A stretch of 5,344 bases of DNA from Clostridiales bacterium (GTDB taxonomy: Bacteria; Bacillota_A; Clostridia; Christensenellales; Borkfalkiaceae): contig SVHQ01000128.1 of NCBI GenBank assembly GCA_015055785.1, forward strand, positions 1 through 5,344, read 5' to 3'. Positions within the stretch are counted from its first letter, which is position 1. Each line of letters opens with the position of its first letter. Below, piece by piece: positions 1-5,344 of this stretch. Below the pieces are notes generated by a model, which made no database searches, was not told the DNA's origin, and saw only the letters and a program-made list of their open reading frames with translations. The position numbers and the translations under genes are program-made.

Positions 1-192
1 GGATATTTTCTCGCGCGTGAATTGCAAATAATTCAGCCGTGGCTTTTATGTTTTTCGGCAGGAGCAATGCTGTTTGTGGTGGCAGAAGAATTATTGCCTG
101 CGACAGAGGACGAAAATTGCCGCCGTAAAACAACTTGGGGTTTTATGATAGGCTTTACGTTGATGATGTTTTTAGACGTAATTTTAGGATAA
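1..192 (+). CDS. ZIP-family metal cation transporter, C-terminal fragment
   Basis: Frame 1 is open from the window edge to a TAA at 190-192, giving the last 63 residues of a protein whose start lies upstream. Two hydrophobic segments are visible: fragment residues 14-34, containing SAGAMLFVVAEELLPAT, and residues 46-62, containing GFMIGFTLMMFLDVILG. This pair, with the Glu-Glu-Leu-(Leu/Ile)-Pro signature in the first helix and the GF-(M/x)-GF-(T/x)-LMM-(x)-LD-(V/x)-LG ending, is typical of the last two membrane helices of bacterial ZIP transporters of the ZupT/GufA type. These take up zinc or other divalent metals across the cytoplasmic membrane. A short polar loop with Glu, Asp, Cys and Arg residues joins the helices. 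The metal-binding helices IV and V lie outside the window, so metal specificity cannot be judged. No convincing terminator follows the stop codon. Confidence 0.85.
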   Translation, partial: GYFLARELQIIQPWLLCFSAGAMLFVVAEELLPATEDENCRRKTTWGFMIGFTLMMFLDVILG

Positions 193-223
193 GAAATTAA
201 AGGTATAATTTTCATAAAAAGCA

Positions 224-252
224 TTGACGAATGAAAAAAAATATGTTATAAT
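224..252 (+). promoter_or_regulatory. Sigma-70/SigA-type promoter for the repeat lipoprotein gene
   Basis: The -35 box TTGACG (224-229) matches consensus in five of six positions. A 17-bp spacer separates it from a perfect -10 box TATAAT (247-252), which is preceded by TG at 244-245 (extended -10). Transcription should start near 259, leaving a leader of about 50 nt before the ATG at 311. The strength of the match suggests high, housekeeping-sigma-driven expression. No clear operator or riboswitch is visible in the leader. Confidence 0.85.
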
Positions 253-310
253 GATTTTGTCTATGCGACTATGTGCGTTTGGATAATATGGTTATAGTAG
301 GTAAGAAAAG

Positions 311-2170
311 ATGAAAAAGATGAAAAAATTTCTCGTTGCATTCTTAAGTATGTTTTTAGTTGTCGGTGCATTAGGCAGCTGTGACATGTTAGATTCGTTT
401 GGCAGCTTATTTGACAGCATTTCCGAATCGACAACGGGCGACGAGGAGAAAAAAGAAACCTACACGATTACGTTTAAACAGTCGGGTGAGGTGGACGTTA
501 CGAAAGAGGTTAAAAAGGGTGAGGATTTAACGGCTATTCCTACGCCTGCTGAAAAGACTGGTTATGACGTGGATACAAAATGGTATGCCGACGAAGCTTG
601 CACAACGGAAGCAACGTTTACGAATATTCAAGCGAATGCTACTGTTTACGCAAAAGAAACACCGAAAACCTATACGATTACGTACGAATTAAACAACAAC
701 GGTTCCTTTGCGGATGGTGTTGCGTCTACGCAAACGGTAACCTTTGATGCAGATTATACATTGTTGACGAAAGAGGATGTGACCCGTGAAGATTGGGAGT
801 TTAATTTCTGGGTAGATAGCGAAAATAAAACCGTTGCAGACAGCGGAAAGTGGACGATTGCCCAAGATGTTACCTTGTATCCGAATTGGACAGACAAGCG
901 TCCTACGTTTACAGTAACATTCACTGACGGCACGCGAGTAACGAATGTCGAAGTAAAGAAAGGCGAATCAGTTCCCGCGGATAAGATTCCTGAATTTGTA
1001 GGTCAGATGGGTTATACGCCTACGTGGAATAAAACGGGGGACGAACTTACAAATATCCAAGGTAATATAGAAGTAACGGCTGAATATACAGCCAATACAT
1101 ATAAGGTAACGTATGATGCTGATGGTTTTGATATTGACGGTAAGACGGTGCAATTGACGTATAATGCAGAGTGTACCGCATTGGATATGTCTTTAACTAG
1201 CGAAACGCAGAAATTCCTTGGTTGGGAGTACAATGGTGTAACGTATACGCCTGAAATTAAATGGAACGTAGCAAAGGATGTAACGTTAACGGCAAAATGG
1301 GCGGATAAAGATAAATTTGTTATAACCTTTAAAAATACAGACAATACGACGACGATGGAAGTGCTTGAAGGCAATACTTTGACGAATATTCCTACGCCTG
1401 CAGCAAAGACGGGTTATGACGTGGATACAAAATGGTATGCAGACGAAGCTTGTACAGAGATAGCAACGTTTACGAATATAACGGAAGGCTTTACGGTTTA
1501 TGCAAAAGCAACGCCTAAAAATTATACGATTACGTACGTATTAAATGGCGGTTATTTTGAAGACGGTGTTGCGTCAACGCAAACGGTCACCTTTGATGAA
1601 AATTATACGTTGGCAACGCCTAAGCATGAAAAGACCTATATGCATTTTGATGGTTGGAAGAATGCTGAAGGAAATATAATCACGAACGGCATTTGGAAAA
1701 CCGATGCAGATATTCAATTAACGGCAGAATGGAAAGATACGCGTGAAGTATTTACGATTACCTTTGTGCAGGCTGGTCAAGAAGCTAAGAAGTTTACGGT
1801 AAAAGCAGGTGAATCTTTCACGGATATTCCGAAGCCTGCAACAAAGACTGGTTACAATGTTGTATGGGATAAGACGGAATTCTCGAACGTAACGGAAGAC
1901 ATTACGGTTAATGCAGTCGAAACCGCGAAAACCTACACAATAACATTGGATGCAGGTGATGGTGAAGTTTCACAAACAACGATTACAGTTACATACGGAG
2001 AAACTTATGAATTGCCCACGCCTACAATTGAGGACAAAGATAAAGAATTTGACGGTTGGGTCTACAATGAAACGCAAAAACTTCCAACGAAGGGTACTTG
2101 GAAGCTTGACTTAGACAATATCACATTGAAAGCAGTTTGGAAAGAAGTCGGTTGGACTGCGAATTATTAA
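311..2170 (+). CDS. Predicted surface lipoprotein with eight InlB B-type (Listeria-Bacteroides) repeat modules
   Basis: The gene encodes 619 residues. The N-terminus is a lipoprotein signal peptide: Lys2-Lys6 charged region, hydrophobic core at residues 7-21, and lipobox Leu-Gly-Ser-Cys with Cys24 as the predicted lipidated residue. An acidic Ser/Asp/Glu-rich linker (25-48) follows, then only repeats. The eight modules are about 51-119, 120-197, 199-261, 263-334, 336-403, 404-478, 480-540 and 541-612. Odd modules follow the pattern (Y/F)TITF...G...KKGE...IP.PA.KTGY...W...F.NI...TV.A. Even modules follow YTITY.L.GG...TVTFD..YTL...FDGW...G.W...D.TL.A.W, the classic InlB B-repeat/Flg_new pattern (beta-grasp-like fold in known members). 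There is no LPXTG motif, SLH domain or catalytic domain, so attachment is probably by the lipid alone and the role may be adhesion, spacing or binding at the cell surface; that role is inferred. The start at 311 is preceded by a weak AGGT (299-302). ATG 320 in the same frame is an alternative start that would shorten the signal peptide by three residues. Confidence 0.85.
   Translation: MKKMKKFLVAFLSMFLVVGALGSCDMLDSFGSLFDSISESTTGDEEKKETYTITFKQSGEVDVTKEVKKGEDLTAIPTPAEKTGYDVDTKWYADEACTTEATFTNIQANATVYAKETPKTYTITYELNNNGSFADGVASTQTVTFDADYTLLTKEDVTREDWEFNFWVDSENKTVADSGKWTIAQDVTLYPNWTDKRPTFTVTFTDGTRVTNVEVKKGESVPADKIPEFVGQMGYTPTWNKTGDELTNIQGNIEVTAEYTANTYKVTYDADGFDIDGKTVQLTYNAECTALDMSLTSETQKFLGWEYNGVTYTPEIKWNVAKDVTLTAKWADKDKFVITFKNTDNTTTMEVLEGNTLTNIPTPAAKTGYDVDTKWYADEACTEIATFTNITEGFTVYAKATPKNYTITYVLNGGYFEDGVASTQTVTFDENYTLATPKHEKTYMHFDGWKNAEGNIITNGIWKTDADIQLTAEWKDTREVFTITFVQAGQEAKKFTVKAGESFTDIPKPATKTGYNVVWDKTEFSNVTEDITVNAVETAKTYTITLDAGDGEVSQTTITVTYGETYELPTPTIEDKDKEFDGWVYNETQKLPTKGTWKLDLDNITLKAVWKEVGWTANY
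560..588 (+). repeat. 29-nt exact direct repeat, copy 1 (module 1)
   Basis: These 29 bases recur without mismatch at 1412-1440, exactly 852 nt downstream and in the same reading frame. They encode the GYDVDTKWYA core of module 1. Flanking bases on both sides also match at high density (from about 536 to 625), so this is the best-preserved part of the larger duplication and a possible site for slippage or recombination. Confidence 0.9.
1412..1440 (+). repeat. 29-nt exact direct repeat, copy 2 (module 5)
   Basis: Second copy of the 29-base sequence at 560-588, encoding the same residues in module 5. The first flanking mismatches are at 559/1411 on the left and 589/1441 on the right. Recombination between the two copies would delete or duplicate exactly 284 codons and keep the frame. 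Confidence 0.9.
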
Positions 2171-2188
2171 TTGTAAATATTGAAAAAG

Positions 2189-2217
2189 CAACTTCTCGAA
2201 AGAGGAGTTGTTTTTTT
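2189..2217 (+). terminator. Rho-independent terminator after the lipoprotein gene
   Basis: A 9-bp stem, CAACTTCTC (2189-2197) with GAGGAGTTG (2202-2210), contains one T-G wobble and closes on a GAAA tetraloop (2198-2201, a GNRA loop). Seven T residues follow (2211-2217). An A-run at 2183-2187 can extend the stem against the T-run. It lies 18 nt after the stop codon at 2168-2170 and should separate the lipoprotein transcript from the next gene. Confidence 0.93.
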
Positions 2218-2262
2218 ACGCAAGGAAAATTTATGAAAATATCAAAAGAAAGCCTAAAACGC

Positions 2263-2291
2263 TTGTGTTTCTTTGCTTAAAATTGTATAAT
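2263..2291 (+). promoter_or_regulatory. Promoter for the membrane-anchored duplicated protein
   Basis: A perfect -10 box TATAAT (2286-2291) sits 17 bp downstream of a weak -35 TTGTGT (2263-2268; only three of six consensus positions, but with the key TTG). Transcription would begin near 2298, giving a leader of about 30 nt. Its position between the terminator and the ribosome binding site supports independent transcription of the downstream gene. Confidence 0.65.
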
Positions 2292-2314
2292 AATTTTGTA
2301 TGTATATTTCTAAC

Positions 2315-2320
2315 GGAAGG
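2315..2320 (+). promoter_or_regulatory. Ribosome binding site that fixes the start at 2328
   Basis: GGAAGG lies 7 nt before the ATG at 2328. It decides the start: the reading frame is open upstream to a TTG at 2208, but that codon lies inside the terminator stem and ahead of the promoter. Confidence 0.8.
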
Positions 2321-2327
2321 TAAAGAC

Positions 2328-4157
2328 ATGAAAAACGTATGGGCAAAAATTAGGGAATTTTTCGAGAGATTTTCCTTTATGAAATGGCTTGTGCCGCTTT
2401 TGGTCGTTGTTATTGTAGCAACGCCTATTGCAATCTCGATGATTCCGCATGAAAATCCGCAGTCGAACGCAACGTCCTCTGAAGAGGGAACAACGGATTT
2501 GCCTGATGTTGATATTGACGAACTTATAAAAAAGAACAACGTTGCTACGTTGATGAAAGACAACAAAACCATGCTCGTTACCTTTACAAATCGTGACAGC
2601 CGGGAAAAAGACGAATCGCAAGACTTTTGGTTTTATAGCTATGTCAACGGTGAATTGTGGGTGGATTACCGCAATAAATCGGGCGACGGTAAAACGTTAA
2701 AAAGCGGTACGTATTGCCCTGGCGTATATTACGGCATAGAGAACGAAGAAACCTACGTACAGTTTACGCCTCAAGAAGACCACAATGCTTTCGTGACATC
2801 GTTTGTAGCGTTGGAAATTCCCGAAAACGTGCAACGCGACAATTTTAATTTGGTGGATGATGAACTTATTTTAAGAACGTCGGTTGAAAGTGAAGATGGA
2901 TACCGCTACTCATGGGTATATCGTTTTAATGCAGAAACGTTAGAATTAAATAAAGCGATGTCGCTTGTTTACAGAAGCAACGGTTCTTTTGTAAAATCCT
3001 TTGAATTTACTTATAAAAAAGGTGAAACGGTAGATTGGGCGCGTGTGGCGTATGAAGAAATCACTTCGCCAAAAGAAGAGGAAGTTGCCAACGTTTCCGT
3101 GAAATACGTTGCAGATGGAAGTGTGACGCATAGCCGTAATTTTACCATATCCAAAACGAAAAATCTATACGCAAAGGATATTTTAAATAACATCGATTAT
3201 TGTGTTTATGCCGATGCTGCATGCACGCAAGTGCTTTGCGATTTAAGCGACGTGGCTACCGATATGGCGACAGTATACGTTAGCGAAGCGAAAGAGGACG
3301 ATATCGCAACGCGAGATTTAAAAATTGCAAAAAGAGATAACGCGCTTTCGTCGGTAATGGCGGAACACGGCAAATATTTAGTACGCTATACGTCTTACAG
3401 TAAAAATAAAGAAAAACAGAGCGAGCAATACTGGTATTATAATGCCAATCTCGCGGAAACAGCCGATGCGCAAGACGGCAAAATGACGTTGGATTATTTG
3501 GAAAGAGACGAAAATAATACAGTGCTGAAAGTTGTCAATTTCCGTGACAGTGCATTCTACACTTGGTACTTGGACGGTACGAGTGCAGGAAAACGTGAAT
3601 TTGCTTTCGTATTAGATGCTGATTATGAAAACGTTTTATACGCTTACGGTAGAAACAGCATGGGCGAACAAACAATCAAAACGCCTTTGACGGAAACGGC
3701 AGGTAAATACCTTTTAACGACCACGCGAAAAGAAACTGTGCAAGGCTATAAAACTTCCGATTGGCTGTACACCTTTAAAAAATTAGGTGGAAAACTTGTA
3801 TTACAGTCCATTCAAATCGAATACTATTCTTCGGTAGGGGAATTGGTAGACTATGCGGAAGTAGAAATTGCTTATGCTGCGCAGTGGAAAGCAAATACAA
3901 CTGCGTATGATAGAATTGCAGGCAACAGCGCAGGTACAAAGATTAAAGGCAATTTGCAAATTGACTTCCACACTCCGAACGTGCGCGTCGTGCCTTATGC
4001 TTTAAATAATACGACGTACGTTTCCGTATATCCGAGTGAACTGGGGGCGGGATATACCATGTATCGTCACGACTTGTTGAGTCCGATTTATTACGTTGGC
4101 GTTTTAGGACAAGCATTGGATAAAGATATCTATGTGCTTCCTACAAAATCGGCATAA
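2328..4157 (+). CDS. Membrane-anchored protein of unknown function with an internal duplication and an embedded repeat module
   Basis: The gene encodes 609 residues. Residues 1-19 are Lys/Arg-containing and amphipathic. Residues 20-39 form one hydrophobic helix with no obvious signal peptidase or lipobox site, so it is probably a type II signal anchor (N-terminus inside, bulk outside). A Ser/Thr/Glu/Pro linker (41-60) follows. Residues 62-246 and about 328-530 align as two copies of one unit. Matching landmarks are NNVATLMKDNKTMLVTFTN with DNALSSVMAEHGKYLVRYTS, QDFWFYSY with EQYWYYNA, YSWVYRF with SDWLYTF, and FEFTYKKGETVDW with VEIAYAAQW. Between them, residues 255-322 resemble the odd modules of the upstream lipoprotein, including YADAACT. 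A unique tail (531-609) is rich in Tyr and Val and has no anchor motif. Four cysteines (130, 292, 299, 304) are present, three of them clustered in the central module. I do not recognise a named family. The repeated beta-strand-like patterns suggest an extracytoplasmic binding or scaffolding protein; this is inference. Confidence 0.85.
   Translation: MKNVWAKIREFFERFSFMKWLVPLLVVVIVATPIAISMIPHENPQSNATSSEEGTTDLPDVDIDELIKKNNVATLMKDNKTMLVTFTNRDSREKDESQDFWFYSYVNGELWVDYRNKSGDGKTLKSGTYCPGVYYGIENEETYVQFTPQEDHNAFVTSFVALEIPENVQRDNFNLVDDELILRTSVESEDGYRYSWVYRFNAETLELNKAMSLVYRSNGSFVKSFEFTYKKGETVDWARVAYEEITSPKEEEVANVSVKYVADGSVTHSRNFTISKTKNLYAKDILNNIDYCVYADAACTQVLCDLSDVATDMATVYVSEAKEDDIATRDLKIAKRDNALSSVMAEHGKYLVRYTSYSKNKEKQSEQYWYYNANLAETADAQDGKMTLDYLERDENNTVLKVVNFRDSAFYTWYLDGTSAGKREFAFVLDADYENVLYAYGRNSMGEQTIKTPLTETAGKYLLTTTRKETVQGYKTSDWLYTFKKLGGKLVLQSIQIEYYSSVGELVDYAEVEIAYAAQWKANTTAYDRIAGNSAGTKIKGNLQIDFHTPNVRVVPYALNNTTYVSVYPSELGAGYTMYRHDLLSPIYYVGVLGQALDKDIYVLPTKSA
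3090..3293 (+). repeat. Single degenerate repeat module related to the neighbouring lipoprotein
   Basis: Encodes residues 255-322 of the anchored protein. The order of landmarks is the same as in odd modules 1 and 5 of the lipoprotein: a start VSVKYVADGSV like YTITFKQSGEV, then a charged strand, then CVYADAACT like KWYADEACT, then a closing MATVYVSEA like NATVYAKET. The residues before YADAACT are poorly conserved, so the match is at protein level and clearest over its C-terminal half (3201-3290). Confidence 0.65.
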
Positions 4158-4196
4158 GTTGAAGTAGAAAAAATTGTCAAAAACCCTTGAAAACAC

Positions 4197-4225
4197 TTGC
4201 AAAAGTGAAACGGGTATGGTATAAT
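4197..4225 (+). promoter_or_regulatory. Extended -10 promoter for the rimP-nusA operon
   Basis: A -35 box TTGCAA (4197-4202; four of six consensus positions), a 17-bp spacer and a perfect TATAAT (4220-4225) preceded by TG at 4217-4218. The expected start is near 4232, giving a leader of about 105 nt to the rimP ATG at 4337. A short 5-bp inverted repeat (4194-4207, CACTT/AAGTG) overlaps the -35 box; it may be chance. Confidence 0.8.
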
Positions 4226-4250
4226 TAAAAAGCTTAATAATGTTTTTAGT

Positions 4251-4280
4251 TATTGAGAGTGGTGCGAACCACTCTCAATA
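4251..4280 (+). promoter_or_regulatory. Perfect 13-bp hairpin in the rimP leader
   Basis: The arms 4251-4263 and 4268-4280 are exact reverse complements and close on GCGA (4264-4267), a GNRA tetraloop. The hairpin would begin about 20 nt after the predicted transcription start and end 56 nt before the rimP ATG. No T-run follows (next bases are TTGCTATG), so it is not an ordinary intrinsic terminator. Possible roles are transcript stabilisation, a pause or attenuation element, or a protein-binding site. NusA is known in E. coli to take part in autoregulating its own operon, which makes feedback plausible here but unproven. Confidence 0.75.
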
Positions 4281-4322
4281 TTGCTATGTAAGGTAGTTTT
4301 GAGAACGTATAAGCAACAATGC

Positions 4323-4328
4323 AAGGAG
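4323..4328 (+). promoter_or_regulatory. Ribosome binding site that fixes the rimP start at 4337
   Basis: AAGGAG ends 8 nt before the ATG at 4337. An in-frame ATG at 4319 lies upstream of this site, has no Shine-Dalgarno sequence of its own, and would add six residues (MQGEWR) encoded by the ribosome binding site itself. Confidence 0.88.
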
Positions 4329-4336
4329 AATGGCGA

Positions 4337-4807
4337 ATGAAAACCAAACCCATTGAAGAAATACAAAACGCTCTGCAACCGATAGCGGATGAATTGCATA
4401 TAGAAATTGTAGAAGTGGAGTTAAAACAGGGCAGAGAACCTGCGCTCACCGTATACATTGACACGGAAACGGGCGTAGATTTAAATACGTGTGAAAAATT
4501 TCATCGCGCGATAGACCCTGTATTAGATGAGCTTGACCCCACGTTTGGCGCACCGTACACGTTAAACGTTTCCAGCCCGGGTTTAGACAGACCGTTAAAA
4601 ACAGAGCGTGATTTTAATAAATGTATGGGTCAGAAAGTGGAAATAAAGCTTTTCGCGCCGCTTATGGGCAGGAAATTTTTCGAAGCAACGTTAAAAGGAT
4701 ATGACGGCAATTGCGTATATTTAGAAGAGAAAGGCGAAGAATTGAAATTGGAAAAGGCGAAGATTGCAAAGATTTGCCGCGCGATTGATTTTGACGGTTT
4801 GGCTTAA
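4337..4807 (+). CDS. rimP: Ribosome maturation factor RimP
   Basis: Encodes 156 residues, the usual size for RimP (formerly YhbC/YlxS), a cytoplasmic factor needed for assembly and maturation of the 30S ribosomal subunit. The N-terminal alpha/beta domain (about 1-82) shows the family pattern: LTVYIDTETGVDLNTCEKFHRAIDP split around residues 37-61, then LDELDP (63-68), and the hallmark YTLNVSSPGLDRPLK (74-88) at the domain junction. The C-terminal SH3-like barrel (about 90-152) begins with DFNKCMGQKVEIKL and ends with LEKAKIAKICRAIDF. All expected blocks are present with no break. nusA follows 87 nt downstream, the conserved order in most bacteria, so the two are probably co-transcribed from the 4197-4225 promoter. 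Confidence 0.96.
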   Translation: MKTKPIEEIQNALQPIADELHIEIVEVELKQGREPALTVYIDTETGVDLNTCEKFHRAIDPVLDELDPTFGAPYTLNVSSPGLDRPLKTERDFNKCMGQKVEIKLFAPLMGRKFFEATLKGYDGNCVYLEEKGEELKLEKAKIAKICRAIDFDGLA

Positions 4808-4880
4808 TGCAAGCAAAACGCATTGTAGAAATAAGATAAAAAAATTTAGCAAAACATAAAATATAAAAACACGAATCAAC

Positions 4881-4885
4881 AGGAG
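4881..4885 (+). promoter_or_regulatory. Ribosome binding site of nusA
   Basis: AGGAG lies 9 nt before the ATG at 4895. It is set in an A-rich, weakly structured intergenic stretch (4808-4894) in which I see no terminator hairpin and no convincing promoter, supporting read-through from rimP. Confidence 0.85.
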
Positions 4886-4894
4886 ATTACGAAA

Positions 4895-5344
4895 ATGGAA
4901 AACAAGGAGTTTTTTGCAGCGCTTACAGACTTGGTAAGAGAAAAGGGGATCAGCGAGGAATCGTTTATTGAAACGTTTGAAAACGCACTTGCATCTGCTT
5001 ATAAAAAGCAGTATGACGGCGGCGCGGAAGTAACCGTTTCGCTTGACCCTGAAAAGTGTACCATTGAATATAAAGCGACTCGTTACGTCGTAGAAGAGGT
5101 AACGGATAAAGATAAAGAAATTTCCCTTGAAGACGCGCAGGAACTCAATCCCGATTACAAAATCGGCGATACGATTATCAAGACGTTTTTCCCGAAGGAT
5201 TTCGGCCGTATTGCCGCACAGACCGCTAAACAGGTAATTTTACAAAAATTACACGAAGCGGAACGTGACAACACTTTCTCGGAATTTTCCGATAAAGAAG
5301 GCGAGTTGATGGAAGGCGTTATTCGTAAAATTGACGAACGCAAC
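4895..5344 (+). CDS. nusA: Transcription termination/antitermination factor NusA, N-terminal part
   Basis: The first 150 residues are present and the frame runs off the window edge without a stop. NusA binds RNA polymerase and modulates pausing, intrinsic termination and antitermination. Residues 1-126 are the polymerase-binding N-terminal domain, with family landmarks LVREKGISEESFIETFENALASAYKK split around 13-38, the VVEEV-TD-ISLEDAQELNP block (65-85), GDTI (91-94) and the highly conserved PKDFGRIAAQTAKQVI (100-115). From about residue 134, KEGELMEGVIRKIDERN is the start of the S1 RNA-binding domain. The KH domains would lie beyond the window. The start is supported by AGGAG at 4881-4885 and by the N-terminus matching the family. 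Downstream genes in this operon are usually ylxR, an L7Ae-type protein gene and infB, but none can be seen here. Confidence 0.97.
   Translation, partial: MENKEFFAALTDLVREKGISEESFIETFENALASAYKKQYDGGAEVTVSLDPEKCTIEYKATRYVVEEVTDKDKEISLEDAQELNPDYKIGDTIIKTFFPKDFGRIAAQTAKQVILQKLHEAERDNTFSEFSDKEGELMEGVIRKIDERN

Larger units (their letters stand above)
461..2140 (+). repeat. Array of eight alternating beta-repeat modules encoded in the lipoprotein gene
   Basis: The modules alternate between two types, so the higher-order unit is a pair (about 140 residues) present four times. Pair 1-2 (461-901) and pair 5-6 (about 1316-1744) are much closer to each other than to the other pairs. The aligned blocks around the IPTPA and YADEACT motifs are offset by 852 nt (284 codons), and the GVASTQTVTFD stretch is offset by 849 nt after a one-codon deletion. 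Modules 3 and 7 lack the YADEACT segment and are shorter. This looks like expansion by tandem duplication of a four-module block followed by divergence. Confidence 0.85.

Noticed and set aside
194..211. AAATTA/TAATTT inverted repeat as a terminator of the ZIP gene
   Set aside because: Six A-T pairs only, with no GC in the stem, and too weak to terminate. It also contains a TATAAT at 204-209 with no suitable -35 upstream, so it is not a supported promoter either.
33..224. 63-codon minus-strand open frame over the ZIP transporter tail
   Set aside because: The plus strand encodes a clear ZIP C-terminus here; the minus frame has no recognisable product.
268..298. ACTAT/ATAGT pairing in the lipoprotein leader as a riboswitch or attenuator
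   Set aside because: Only 5 bp of A-T-rich pairing around a 21-nt loop, with no conserved riboswitch core.
1012..1374. 120-codon open frame on the minus strand inside the lipoprotein gene
   Set aside because: It is antisense to a well-supported repeat-encoding gene and its product resembles no family I know. The openness follows from the biased ACG/GTA-rich codons of the repeats.
4183..4215. Inverted repeats CACTT/AAGTG and ACCC/GGGT as a terminator for the anchored-protein gene or an operator
   Set aside because: The stems are 4-5 bp with a large internal loop, and no T-run follows. It overlaps the rimP -35 box, so an operator is possible but not supported by anything else.
4319..4339. Upstream ATG at 4319 as the rimP start
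   Set aside because: The Shine-Dalgarno AAGGAG (4323-4328) lies downstream of it and is ideally spaced for ATG 4337.
4808..4894. Separate promoter or terminator between rimP and nusA
   Set aside because: The stretch is A-rich; TTGTAG at 4823-4828 has no acceptable -10 at 16-18 bp, and no GC-rich stem is present.

Overview
The window fits a low-to-moderate GC member of the Bacillota, probably a gut-type Clostridia relative. This is inferred from AT-rich intergenic DNA, consensus sigma-70-like promoters with 17-bp spacers, GGAGG-type ribosome binding sites, the rimP-nusA gene order, and a lipoprotein built from Listeria-Bacteroides (InlB B-type) repeats. Nothing here fixes the genus. All supported genes are on the + strand.

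Layout. (1) Positions 1-192 hold the C-terminal end of a ZIP-family metal transporter. (2) A near-consensus promoter with an extended -10 (224-252) precedes a 619-residue predicted lipoprotein (311-2170). Its whole mature part is eight beta-rich modules of two alternating types. An intrinsic terminator (2189-2217) follows. (3) A second promoter (2263-2291) serves a 609-residue membrane-anchored protein (2328-4157) of unknown function. Its extracytoplasmic part is an ancient internal duplication with one repeat module between the two halves, related to the odd-numbered modules of the upstream lipoprotein. (4) A third promoter (4197-4225) and a leader with a perfect 13-bp hairpin (4251-4280) precede rimP (4337-4807) and the start of nusA (4895 to the window end), the first genes of the usual transcription/translation operon.

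How the genes relate. rimP and nusA are housekeeping genes for 30S subunit maturation and transcription elongation/termination, and are probably co-transcribed. The two central genes look like an accessory cell-envelope pair inserted between conserved genes. Both are predicted to be exported and anchored to the membrane, one by a lipid and one by a signal-anchor helix. They share a recognisable module (YADxACT signature), but each has its own promoter and a terminator separates them. Their joint function cannot be read from the sequence. No CRISPR array, insertion sequence, tRNA, rRNA or defence system is visible.
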